Positions 16,668-26,700 of a stretch of 64,000 nt of DNA are shown here, piece by piece. Origin of the DNA: FEN-33 sp963768775 (GTDB taxonomy: Archaea; Thermoplasmatota; Thermoplasmata; Methanomassiliicoccales; UBA472); contig CAVYIY010000008.1 of assembly GCA_963768775.1 (NCBI GenBank), positions 372,001 through 436,000 of the forward strand, read 5' to 3'. The position numbers were made by a program, and so were the translations under genes. A model generated the notes under the pieces. It was not told the DNA's origin and searched no databases. It saw nothing but the letters and a program-made list of their open reading frames with translations. Numbering within the stretch: position 1 is the first letter of the stretch; every line of letters begins with the position of its first letter.

Positions 16668-17522
16668 TCAGAGGAGCGGTCGGGGAGCGTCCTCTATTCC
16701 GACCTCGGGCCTCGACCCGATCTGCTTGAGCCTCTCTTCCAGGATCATCTTACCGAATTCGGAGACGGCGTAGACTGGCACCTTGTTGCCCGCCTGCAGA
16801 ACCGACCTCTTCTCCGCTTCCGCCCTCACCCAATGTGACGCGCATCCCGAGACGATGTCGCAACAGTCGAATAGGACGCCCGCATCCTTTTCGCTGGTGC
16901 CAGTGATATGAACGGCGAAGATCGCGACCCGATCTCCGTAAACGTCCCTGAGCTTCTTGGCATCCCGGGCCTTGGCGATGGTGACCGCGACCTTCTTGTG
17001 GCCTTGCCGGAAGGCCAGTTGCGTTCCGGCCAACTGATCTATTTTCGCGTTCTCTGTGTCGAGAACATTCCCCCGACCGACCGCCTCGATGACCTCTTCG
17101 ATCGGCGAGGTCTCGACTATCCCAGAAATCCTGCCCCCGATTCCCTGCACGATCCCCGGGTCGGTCACGACCACCGTGCCGGCTCCGTCCGTCACTAGGA
17201 CCGCGCAATCGAGTATCTTCCGTGATATGCACATGGCGATCAACTCTGAGACGCCGAACGAAAGGAAATCCTTCATCCGCATCTGCCTTGCTGGGGTGCA
17301 CATTCCGAAATCGTTGATCCGGAACTCTATGTTCTCCCTGACCGCTTCGGCAGTGAACTCCTTGATCCCCCGGTGCTTGGCGAAGAGCGGGCAATATGTT
17401 ACCCTAGGCTCGCCGACGAAGGTGACCTTGCCGTCCTCGATCACCACCTTGGTCATTCCCAGGGCTTCCATCACATGCTTGTCCTTGCGCGCCATCAAAT
17501 CCCAATCCCGCCTCTTGCTCAT
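16668..17522 (-). CDS. DUF2099 family protein, methanogenesis marker protein 8
   Basis: A 284-aa protein matching DUF2099 as I remember the family: YCPLFAKHRGIKEFT, NIEFRINDFGMCTPAR, LVTDGAGTVVVTDP, IVQGIGGRISGIVETSP and the C-terminal CASHWVRAEAEKRSVLQAG. Conserved cysteines suggest metal or cofactor binding; the function is unknown. The marker is otherwise confined mainly to organisms with methyl-CoM reductase. ATG 17522 is preferred over an upstream in-frame start that runs into the divergent promoter; ATG 17495 is an alternative. Recognition is from memory and should be checked. Confidence 0.78.
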   Translation of the reverse strand: MSKRRDWDLMARKDKHVMEALGMTKVVIEDGKVTFVGEPRVTYCPLFAKHRGIKEFTAEAVRENIEFRINDFGMCTPARQMRMKDFLSFGVSELIAMCISRKILDCAVLVTDGAGTVVVTDPGIVQGIGGRISGIVETSPIEEVIEAVGRGNVLDTENAKIDQLAGTQLAFRQGHKKVAVTIAKARDAKKLRDVYGDRVAIFAVHITGTSEKDAGVLFDCCDIVSGCASHWVRAEAEKRSVLQAGNKVPVYAVSEFGKMILEERLKQIGSRPEVGIEDAPRPLL

Positions 17523-17578
17523 AAAATGAATGCCCGACCGCCATCGCATACCGGACCATTCCTCCCCCGGTCTCCGGC

Positions 17579-17622
17579 TGCTAATAAATGCCAACAGAGC
17601 TTTGCAGAAAGGACTTAATAGG
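17579..17622. promoter_or_regulatory. Divergent promoters of marker 8 and ribK
   Basis: On the minus strand CATTTATTAG (17580-17590) lies about 27 bp before a predicted start near 17557 for the marker gene. On the plus strand CTTAATAGG (17614-17622) serves ribK. Confidence 0.4.
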
Positions 17623-17685
17623 CTACGTTCTCTACCAAAAACGTCATATGCGATTGTGAATGGCAACGTTCCTGGAGGGACGGAA

Positions 17686-18358
17686 ATGCAAGAAGAGATG
17701 GATGACAAGCTGGTCCTGGCCCTGCGCAAGATCGCACTTATGGGCGGCATGCACGACTACATCTCCATCTCCTCCCGAGAGCTAGGCGACATGCTGGCGA
17801 TGAGCCAGCAGTCGGCCTCGAAGCGCATCCTCGAGCTGCTGAACGAGGGCTGGATCGTACGCGACCTGGGGGCAAGGAGGCAGCGCATCAAGCTCACCGA
17901 CAAGGGCATCGAATCGCTGCGCAGCGAGTACTCCGAGTACCAGAAGATATTCGAGACGCGCGATCACATCATCATCCACGGCGAGGTAGTCACTGGCATG
18001 GGCGAAGGTCAGTATTACGTCACTCAGGAGGGGTACCAGGAGCAGTTCCTCGCCAAGCTAGGCTTCAAGCCCTACGAGGGGACGCTGAACCTGCGGCTGG
18101 TCCCCCAGGACATCTACAAGCTGGACATCCTCCGGCGCAGCTCCGGCACGCTGATCAAGGGGTTCGAGAAGTCGGGTCGGACCTTCGGGGACGTGCTCTG
18201 CCATCTGGCGACGATACAGAACATCGAGTGCGCCGTCGTCGTGCCGAGGCGCTCGCACTACGAGGACGTCGTCGAGATCCTGTGCAAGAACCACCTGCGC
18301 CGCACCCTAGGACTGAGCGGACGGCGACCTGGTGGAAGTGCGCATCTCCATCGCCTGA
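17686..18358 (+). CDS. ribK: CTP-dependent riboflavin kinase with N-terminal HTH (frameshifted)
   Basis: Archaeal RibK makes FMN from riboflavin using CTP. Residues 1 to about 90 are a winged helix (MSQQSASKRILELLNEGWIV) and the rest is the kinase barrel (GEVVTGMGEGQYYV, KLGFKPYEGTLNLRL, VVVPRRSHYEDVVEI). ATG 17686 has GGAGGGA upstream. Near 18317-18320 an extra G breaks the last 14 codons; correcting it gives the expected ending LSDGDLVEVRISIA with TGA at 18356. It is convergent with purQ, one base apart. The HTH suggests autoregulation, which is inferred. Confidence 0.9.
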
Positions 18359-18359
18359 T

Positions 18360-19198
18360 TCAGCTCTTCTTCAGCACGTGGTCGACCGCAGACTGGAATA
18401 TCACTCTGCCGTCGCCCTCGCCCGACGGGTCCAGCCCGCTGCGCGTCCAATCCGGATGGGTTATCCGGTTCACCACCCTCTCCGGGTGGGGCATCAGGCC
18501 CAGCACGTTCCCGGTCGGGTTGCAGATGCCCCCGATGCTGGAGATCGCCCCGTTGGGCGTCCAGGGGTAGCCGGCGTACGAGCCGTCCGGGACCGACGAA
18601 GCGGAAGACCACCTGGTCGTTCTTCTCCAGCCGGTTCAGGTAGTCGCGCTCGTGCTCGGACGAGAACATCAGCTTCCCCTCTCCGTGAGCGGAAGGGAAC
18701 ATGACGACCTTGCCCTTTCGCCAGGTTGCGGGTGAAGACGCACTTGCCATTGTTCTCGTTCTTCAGCAGCGTGGGGATGCACTCGAAGCGCGCTGAGTCA
18801 TTGGTATACAAAGCCGCCTGGGGCTCCTTGCTGATGGCGCCGTCGAAGGCGGGCAGCATGCCCAGCTCCACCAACACCTGGAAGCCGTTGCAGATGCCGA
18901 TTATCGGCTTCTCCTTCTCCACGAAGGCCTTGAGCTCCTTGGACAGCGCAGACTTCATGCGCGCCGCCAGGATCGCCCCGGCGCGGACATAGTCCCCGGC
19001 GGCGAAGCCGCCTGGTACCGCGAGCACATGATAATCCTCCAAGTCCCGGCGCATCTCCTTGGGGCACTGATGGATCAGCTGCTTGAGGTGCACTTTCTCC
19101 GGGCTCGCGCCCACGCTCGCGAACGCCGCCGCGGTCTCCTCCTCGCAGTTCGTGCCTTCGATCCTCAGCACACATACCTTGATCTCGTTCGGTTTCAC
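18360..19198 (-). CDS. purQ: FGAM synthase subunit PurQ (two frameshifts)
   Basis: The glutaminase subunit of phosphoribosylformylglycinamidine synthase supplies ammonia to PurL. The N-terminal part shows LRIEGTNCEEETA, VPGGFAAGDYVRAGAI and the nucleophile region IIGICNGFQVLVELG. Extra bases near 18714 and 18588 shift the frame; after correction the protein continues through KVVMFPSAHGEGKL, FVGPDGSYAGYPWTPNGA and LMPHPERVV with the catalytic His, ending HVLKKS. The full length is then about 279 aa. It lies 4 bp after purL in a purS-purL-purQ operon. Confidence 0.9.
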
Positions 19199-19202
19199 TG
19201 CC

Positions 19203-21540
19203 TCACCCCAGCATCTTCCATAGCGGCTCGGACCAGGCCTTCCGCAGGGCGCTCACTTCCACGTCCACCAGCACGTCGCTGTCCTCGATGACCAGCATCC
19301 TTCCCCCGACCGTGCCGATGCGCGCCGCCGGCGCCTTCATGCGCTGGAGGAACTCCTGCTCCCGGCTCCGGTCGACTTCGACTAGCCAGCGTGAATTCGA
19401 TTCGGAGAACATCTTGACCGACGGGGAGAACTTCCCCATGGCCTCCAGGTTGGCGTTGACCCCGATGTCGCCGCCGATGCACATCTCCGCCAATGCCACC
19501 CCCATTCCGCCATCGGAGAGGTCGTGGCAGCTGCGCAACAGCGAGCGCTCCATGCACTCGTTCAGCGAGCTGATGCCTTGGGAGAGCTGTGCCGGCACGA
19601 CTCCGGGCACGATGCCCCCCTTGCCGCCGAAGCGGCGGAAGAAGGCGCTTCCGGCCATCTCCTGCTTCGTCTCCCCGATCGCGTAGATGGGATTGCCCTC
19701 CTCCTTCAGGTCGGTGGTGACGCACTTGCGCACGTCTGGCACCAGTCCCACGCCGAGGACGGTGGCGGTGGGCAGGCAGGCGCCGATGGACGCCTCGTTG
19801 TAGAAACTTACATTTCCCGATGGAATGGCGAGATTGAGGGCGGACGCGACGTCCCCGATGCCCTTCACCGCGCTGCGGAACTCTCCGAGCCGCTCGGGCT
19901 TCTCCGGGTTGCCGAAATTGAGGCAGTCGGTGAGCGAATGGGGCATGCCCCCTACGGCCGCGATGTTGCGGCAGGCCTCGTCTACCGAGGTCATGCCGCC
20001 CTTGTAGGCGTCGAGCGCGGTGAACCAGGGGTTCACGCCAACCGCGATCGCCAAACCGCGCCAGGAATCCTGGAGCGGCCTGAGGACCGTGGCGTCGCCC
20101 GGTCCGCGCAGACCCAGCTTGCCCTGCAGCGGCTTGATGACCGTGTTCCCCCTGACCTCGTGATCGTAATAGCGGACGACCCACTCCTTGGAGGCGATGT
20201 TAGGGTCGGCCAGGAGCTTGAGCAACGCGTCTGTCAGATCGCGCGGCACCTGCGGGAATACCTCCTCGATGAAGGAGGGCGGCAGGTTGACGCACGAGGG
20301 CCGGCAGTACTCCGGCCCCTTGGTGAGGAAGTCCAGGTCCATCTCGAAGACCTTGTGGCCGTTGAAGTTGAGCTTGACCACCGTTTCCTTGATGACCTTG
20401 GCGACAACGGTAGCGGGCACGTCCCACAGGTCGAAGACCTCCATGATCCTGGCGACGTTCGCTTGCGGAGCGGCGAGCATCATCCGCTCCTGCGACTCCG
20501 AGACCCAGATCTCCCAGGGCGCCAGTCCAGGCTCTTTGGTCGGGACGCGGTCCAATTCTACCTCGGCACCGCATCCTCCGGACAGAGCCATCTCGCCGAT
20601 GACGCAGGAAAGTCCTCCTCCGCCCAGGTCCTTCATGCCGTGGATTAGACCCTTCGAATTCACTTCCAGGCAGGCGTGGATCAGCGGCTCCTTCATGATC
20701 GGGTCGCCCAGCTGCACCGCGCCGCGGGATTCCTCCTCCGATGCGGAGCTGAGGACCGCGGAAGCGAACGTCACGCCGTGGATGCCGTCGCGCCCGGTGC
20801 TGCCGCCGACCAGTATGAGGACGTCCCCGGTCCCCTTGACCGCGTTCTTGACCAGATCGCTCTTCTTCACGATTCCGATGCAGCCGACGTTGACCAGGAT
20901 GTTGCCGACGTACCCTTCGTCGAAGTACAGCCCCCCGGCGATGGTGGGGATGCCGATACGGTTGCCGTAGTCGCGGATTCCGGCCACGACCCCGCCGATG
21001 AGGTACTTGGGGCTCTTCACACCCGGCGGGATCTCCCCCTGATAGTCTATCGGCCCGAAGAAGAGCGGGTCGATAAGCGCAATGGGCTGGGCGCCCATGC
21101 ACAGCACGTCGCGCACGATGCCGCCGATCCCGGTGGCCGCGCCGCCATACGGCTCGATGGCGGACGGATGATTGTGAGACTCGATGCGCAGGGCATAGGC
21201 ATGCTCGGAATCGAATGCCATGACGCCCGCATCCCCCTTCGCCAGCACGTCGGGGTGGGAGATGTTGAAGATGTGCTCCCTTAGGAACACCTTGGATGAC
21301 TTGTAGCAGCAATGCTCGCTCCACGCCTGCCCGATCGATTGCAGCTCCACGTCGGTGGGGTGGCGCATCTTCGAGGCGAAGTAGCGCTGCACGCTCTTCA
21401 TCTCCTCCAGGCTCAGGTTCAAGCCCATGGTCGAGCTGATCTCCATGCAGCTGCGCGTCGCTTGCTGAGAGGATGTCGATCTCGAACAGCTCGAACCCGT
21501 AGGGGAGCTTGTGCATCAGCGCAGTGAGGGACATGCGCAT
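19203..21540 (-). CDS. purL: FGAM synthase subunit PurL (N-terminal frameshift)
   Basis: The large synthetase subunit of purine biosynthesis (step 4), about 778 aa. Visible are GQAWSEHCCYKSSK, the ATP/Mg loops ESHNHPSAIEPYGGAATGIGG and DLGGGGLSCVIGEMALSG, and the second-half HDLSDGGMGVALAEM. A single extra base at about 21447 separates the first 31 residues (MRMSLTALMHKLPYGFEL onward) from the rest; without it the frame runs from ATG 21540, overlapping the purS stop. An internal ATG at 21446 would lose a conserved N-terminal segment. Confidence 0.93.
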
Positions 21541-21779
21541 CACTTGACCGTGATCTTGAACTTCTGGATCACCGGGTTGGCCAGCAGCTTGCGGCACATC
21601 TCCTCGCACTGCTTCCTCGCCTCTTCGGCCGGAGCATCCAGCTCCACCTCGAAGAACTTGATCGACCTTACTCCCTTGATGCCCTTGAAACCGAGCAGCT
21701 CGAGCGCCTTCTTGGTGTTCTGCCCCTCGGGGTCGGCGATGCCCGGTTTGAGCTCAATCCTTATCTCAGCGATGACCAC
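21540..21779 (-). CDS. purS: FGAM synthase subunit PurS
   Basis: A 79-aa ferredoxin-like-fold protein that bridges PurL and PurQ in the three-part enzyme. It has the family pattern: IELKPGIADPEGQNTKKALELLGF and KFFEVELDAPAEEA. It is the first gene of the purSLQ operon; its TGA shares a base with the purL ATG. Confidence 0.95.
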   Translation of the reverse strand: MVIAEIRIELKPGIADPEGQNTKKALELLGFKGIKGVRSIKFFEVELDAPAEEARKQCEEMCRKLLANPVIQKFKITVK

Positions 21780-21836
21780 GGATGCACCCGGTGAGGGATG
21801 CTCAAGTCACTACTTAACATTTAGGCGACATTTTGC

Positions 21837-22493
21837 CTACGCCAGCAGACCGTTCTTCATGAACTCGTTGACGGCTTCGAATATCCCGCTCATGACGAAG
21901 CTTACCGCTACCGCTGCCAAGAGCAGGCCCATGATCCTGGAGAATGCCAACGCCCCGCTCCGCCCCATGCGGTTGAAGATCCTCTGGGAATAGGTGAGCA
22001 GGAAGTAGGAGATTACGGTCGTCACTATGATCGATAGGAAGACCGAGGCGAGGTCGAGGACGTCGTTCGCCGTGGTGGCATAGGAGATGTAGATCATCAC
22101 GGTGGTGATCGCCCCCGGTCCAGCGAACAAGGGGATGCCCAGCGGCACTACCCCGATGTCCTCCTTGCTCATCGCGTCCGCATCCTCCTCCTCGGACATC
22201 TTGGCGCGCGACTGCTGCCCCTGCATCATGGCGAACGCCACGGAGAAGAGCAGAATTCCACCAGCGATCTTGAACGCCGGGATGGTGATGCCGTACACCA
22301 GGAAAACGTACTGTCCGAAGATGCCGAAGCCGGTGAGGACGGCGAACGTCACCAGGCAGGTTTTGATGATGACCTTGCGCTTGAGCTCTGGCGAATAGCC
22401 CTCGGTGACCGCCGTGAACAAGGGGATGTTGCCGATGGGGTTCACGATGGCGAAAATCGCCGCGAAGGCGGCTACCGCGAACTCAAGGCTCAT
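21837..22493 (-). CDS. MarC-family integral membrane protein
   Basis: A 218-aa protein with six predicted helices in two sets of three. Signature segments include AIVNPIGNIPLFTAVTEGYS and GIPLFAGPGAITTVMIY. The family (UPF0056/MarC) is widespread, and no transported substrate has been firmly shown. A short polar loop around residues 98-118 is rich in Glu and Asp. It is adjacent to trmI and purS on the same strand but not obviously linked in function. Confidence 0.9.
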   Translation of the reverse strand: MSLEFAVAAFAAIFAIVNPIGNIPLFTAVTEGYSPELKRKVIIKTCLVTFAVLTGFGIFGQYVFLVYGITIPAFKIAGGILLFSVAFAMMQGQQSRAKMSEEEDADAMSKEDIGVVPLGIPLFAGPGAITTVMIYISYATTANDVLDLASVFLSIIVTTVISYFLLTYSQRIFNRMGRSGALAFSRIMGLLLAAVAVSFVMSGIFEAVNEFMKNGLLA

Positions 22494-22520
22494 GCAGCGT
22501 CAATGAAGCTCTGGGGATAC

Positions 22521-23300
22521 TTAGCCTTTCTCTTGCTCGAGCTTCGTCTTCCGGGCGAAGGTCAGATAGCCAGTATGGCCGAGCATCTCGAACGACGGCC
22601 GGATTCCGGACTCGTGGACCTCCATGGCGCGCTGGATGTTCTCCAGCACCTCTATCTCCACGTAGCCGCGCTTGCGCAGTGCCCGCACCACCGTCTCCAC
22701 CTGGTTGGTGTTCGGAAGGTAGGCGCAGAATCTGCCCCCCGGCCGGAGGAAGAGCTCCACGTTGTCGAGGGCGTCCCAGGGGTTGGGGATGTCCAGGATT
22801 ACCACGTCCGCCTCAGTGTCTATCGCTATGTTGGTGATGTTCCCCAACCTCAGGTCCCAGCACTGCGATGACGGTATCCGCATGATGTTCTTGCGCGCCC
22901 GGCCGGCCATGTCCTCGCGCACCTCGACCGAGATGACCTTGCCGTTCGGGGAGACCGCGTTCAGCAGAGCCGTGGTCAGCGACCCCGATCCCACGCCGGC
23001 CTCGACGGCGACGTCGCCGCACTTCAGGTCCAGTCGGAAGAGTATGGTCGCGGCGTCCTTCGCGGTTATGACCTGCGCCGCCCTCTCCAGCGACTCCATG
23101 AACTCGATCGCCCCCGGCCGAAGGAGGACGAATCTGCGATCGGCTATGGTGATCCATTCCCCCTCCTGCTTCCCAATGAGGCGAGAACAATCCAGGACGC
23201 CCAGGCTGCTCACCTTGGCCATTCCTTCGTCTAGAACGACCCAGTGCTTCTTGCCCCGCTCATCGAGAAGATAGATGAGCTCGCCTTGGCGCAGCATCAT
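22521..23300 (-). CDS. trmI: tRNA (adenine-N1)-methyltransferase TrmI
   Basis: A 259-aa SAM-dependent enzyme that in archaea makes m1A at positions 57/58 of tRNA. The N-terminal beta domain (MLRQGELIYLLDERGKKHW) is followed by the Rossmann fold with SAM loop VEAGVGSGSLTTALL and the catalytic-region DIPNPWDALDNV. Length and the C-terminal GHTGYLTFARK match the family. It is monocistronic or the last gene before marC. Confidence 0.94.
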   Translation of the reverse strand: MMLRQGELIYLLDERGKKHWVVLDEGMAKVSSLGVLDCSRLIGKQEGEWITIADRRFVLLRPGAIEFMESLERAAQVITAKDAATILFRLDLKCGDVAVEAGVGSGSLTTALLNAVSPNGKVISVEVREDMAGRARKNIMRIPSSQCWDLRLGNITNIAIDTEADVVILDIPNPWDALDNVELFLRPGGRFCAYLPNTNQVETVVRALRKRGYVEIEVLENIQRAMEVHESGIRPSFEMLGHTGYLTFARKTKLEQEKG

Positions 23301-23351
23301 AATGGCGAGGGCGAAAGGACGAGAAAAGATTTGTGGAAGGAGATTTGGGTA

Positions 23352-23744
23352 TCAGCGCAGCTTCCTGCCGCAGTTCGGGCAGTTGAAGTCCCGCTCGCTG
23401 ATCGCCGCACCGCAGCCTGGGCATCGCGGGATGCCCTCGGTCTGCTTCACCGTCGATTTCGCCTGGCCGGCTTCGCCCTCTTCTGCCGCGCTCTTCTTCT
23501 CCACCTTGTCGAACTTGTAGGCGGGGACGGAATACTCCGGCTTAGGCGGGTAGGTCGCATCGACGCGCTTCTTCTTCACCAGGAAGATGTAGAGGACCAG
23601 TCCCACGATGCTCAGAAGGAAGGCGATGACCAACCAGGACGCCTTCAGGTCCTTGCTCTTCCGCATGTCCATAAACGCAATGGCTGCACAGACCGCTCCG
23701 ACCAGTAGCCATGCTATAACTGCGATTATTAGCTCGAGCTGCAT
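23352..23744 (-). CDS. Membrane protein with C-terminal zinc ribbon
   Basis: A 130-aa protein. Two N-terminal helices (residues about 5-24 and 38-58) are followed by a Lys/Glu-rich linker and a zinc ribbon with CPGC and CPNC pairs at the C terminus. The first helix pair resembles the PLDc_N/short-membrane-anchor type. Function is unknown. It is divergently spaced from neighbours and AT-rich just upstream (23745-23795), consistent with its own promoter. Confidence 0.8.
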   Translation of the reverse strand: MQLELIIAVIAWLLVGAVCAAIAFMDMRKSKDLKASWLVIAFLLSIVGLVLYIFLVKKKRVDATYPPKPEYSVPAYKFDKVEKKSAAEEGEAGQAKSTVKQTEGIPRCPGCGAAISERDFNCPNCGRKLR

Positions 23745-23795
23745 CCCATCACTGTATGCAAAACGCGCATCCGTTTATTAATATGCTGCCCCGTT

Positions 23796-26700
23796 TTACG
23801 ACCGCTTGACCTCGGCCTCGTACCATTCCATGGCGCGGATGAACTTCTCCAATGCTTCGTCGGAGCTCAGCGCCGCAAGCAGCAGCGTCCGCGTCTTGCT
23901 TGCGTATTCCTCGGGTATGCTCACGTTCGGTATCGCGCTCAGGCGGCGGATCAGCTCCAATCTTCGCGCCTTCCCGTCGAACGGTGCTTTGAGGTACTGG
24001 AAGTGCAGATCGACCGTTCCGTCGGCGCGCAGGCTGAACATCCAGTGCGCGATGCCGCCGTGCTTGAAGTAGGGGGTGACGGTCGTCACTCCCCCTACTT
24101 CACGCCACCAAAGGCGCATCTCCGACTCGTCGGCCCAGTCGAGCATGCCCTTGGCCGCGTCCATTTCCTGGGGCGTACGCGTCTCCAGCTGCTTGAAGAA
24201 GATGAACCGCATCGACCGGTCGTCCTTCTCCGGCAGGTTCGCGCCGATGGCGAGGACGTCGGGTATAGAGGCGGGGCCTTGGTCGATCATCTCCTCCGGG
24301 GCACGATGCTTTTCCGGCGCCCTAGGCAGCGATGTCGGAGCGGCGGCAGGCGGCTTATCCCCGCGCTTCTTCGGCCTCGAGAGCTCCTGGATGCGGCGTT
24401 GCAGGCGGGCTATCTCCCCTGGGCGGTCGCGCCACCAGTTGCGCGACCAGACCCGCTCGATGGTCCAGCCGCGGTCCTCCAGGAAGCTCTGCCGGCCCAC
24501 GTCCCTCTCCCTGGCGGACTTCGCGGAGTGGAACGTCGCGCCGTCGCACTCGATGCCGATCACGTAGCGGGAATCGTCCTTGGGGTCCACCACCGCCAGG
24601 TCGATGCGGTAGCCGCTGAAGCCGACCTGCGATTCCACCTTGTGGCCGAGCGCCTCCAGCGCCTGGCGCACCTGACTCTCGAGCGGCGCATCGAACTCGG
24701 CGATCGTTTGTGTGACGGGAGGACTAGCGGTAACAGCGTCGAGCTTCGTCAGCAGCTGGGCGACCTCGTCGCCGCGCATCTCTGCCACCGCTTTGGCGTA
24801 TTGCAGGTACTCCTTCAGCCGCATCGGTCCGATGTTCTTCACTCCTTCCACCGGCAGCTGCGCCGGATCGAAGGAGGCGACCATGATCACCCTCTCCTTG
24901 GCGCGGGTGATGGCGACGTTCAAGCGGTTCTCGCCGCCTTCTTGGCTCAGCGATCCGAACTGCACTCGGAACTTGCCCAGCTTGTCCGGAGCGTACGCGA
25001 CGGAGAAGATGATCACGTCCCGCTCGTCCCCTTGGACGTTCTCGATGTTCTTGACGAACGGCCTCTCGTCGAGGTCCAGCTCTGCCCTGCTCGCCAGCGA
25101 ATACAGCCGATCGAATTCCTCGTTGCTTGTCCTTCTCGCCTCGACGCGGTCATCGACCAGGTCGCGCTGCGGCTCGTTGAAGGTGATCACGCCGATGGAA
25201 GGGAGCTTGCCGCGTATCTCGCCCTCGCTCAGCAGCCAGTGGATGATGTCCACCACCTTCTCCGCCTCCACCGAATTGGTCCGCTCCTCCCAGACCCCGT
25301 CGCAGCGGATGAAGTCGATGGGCGGCAGCTCGAACTTGCGCTGCACGTTCGCCGCGATCTGCAAGTTGCCGTCATAGAAAGCATGGTTCGAGAAATCGAT
25401 CAGCTGCTGGTAGCGCGAGCGGTAGTGCCAGCTCAGGTACCGGGGGCTGAGGACGCGCATCGATAGCACCAGCAGGCTCTCCGCCTCCGTTACCTCGTCC
25501 TCTTCCTCATCGTCCTCCTTGGATTGGAACAGGTCGAACGGCCGCAGCTGCTTTTCGTCGCCGGCGATTAGCGCCCTCTTGCTGCGGTAGAGCGAAGGCA
25601 AAGCTCGCTCCACCGCCAATTGGCTGGACTCATCGAAGATCACCATGTCGAACATGCCCCTTTCCAGCGGGAACACTTCCGACGCTGCTTCCGGCGACAC
25701 GAGCCAGCATGGGGCGATGGTCATCATTTGGAACGGGTACTCCTCTATCAGTTTGTGTACCGGTTTGACGCGTCGTTTCTTGCCGAACTCGCTGAGCAGC
25801 TTATTCCAGTCCGTCTCCGGCCGCCGGTTGGGATGATGCTCCCCTGGCGGCAGCAGCGGGCGCCGCGCCGACTCGAGCACCTGATGAGCCAGGCGGCGCT
25901 TGAACAGCTCCCGCCGCTTATCGAGGAGGGTGATGAGTCTGGATTTCAGTTCGAGATAGCGCGAGAACGGGTCGCCGGCCAGCTGCTGGTTCTGATGCTC
26001 GATGCTGGAGATCCAGCGCGTGATCACCTCCTGCTCCACGATGCGCGCCCACGAGCCCTGGTCCACCGCGATGCGCGAGGCGCAGAGCTCGAATACTTCC
26101 TGACCGGAAGGGTCCAGCGACGCAACCAGCCGGTCAAATTCCTGCACCTTGTCGAATTCGGCGAGCGCTCCGCGTGCCGCCTCGAGGCGCGACCTCAGCG
26201 CTGCCGGATCGCCTTGGACCTTTGCGATCCCATTGATGCCTTCCGGCCGCAGCCATTTCTGCAGCTCCTGCAGGGCGCGGAGCAATGCTAAGCCGGCGGT
26301 GAGCGACTCCCTCATCCTCGCCGTGTCCTGCACGCGCGGATCACCTTGGAATCGGGAGCGGATCTGGTTGTAGGCGCCGTTCGCCCTCCACCAGCGCGGA
26401 CTGATGAACTTGAACGCGCGGCCGCGCATGGCATCGTAGTCGGCCAGTCGGCGCAGGGAATCCTCCTGCTCGTTCAGGCTCCCCAGAGGCAGCGCCGCGG
26501 GAACGGCCGCTTCCGTCATCCTGGCAAGGGAGATATCGATATCGAACTTGGCATTCGGGTCCATGGCCGCGAAGGAGCACCTCAGCGCGATCGGCGAAGC
26601 CGGTGAATCATATTTCCAGTGCCCGATCTGCAGCTCCGGCAGCTTCTGCACGATCGACGCCAGAGAAGGGCGGGAGAGCCGGTTTGGCACCGTCCCCATC

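Noticed and set aside
18300..18360. Programmed frameshifting in ribK
   Set aside because: No slippery heptamer or pseudoknot is evident, and many unrelated genes have similar one-base breaks, so error is simpler.
24003..25466. 487-codon plus-strand frame
   Set aside because: It is antisense to the helicase-nuclease gene; no domain is recognisable.
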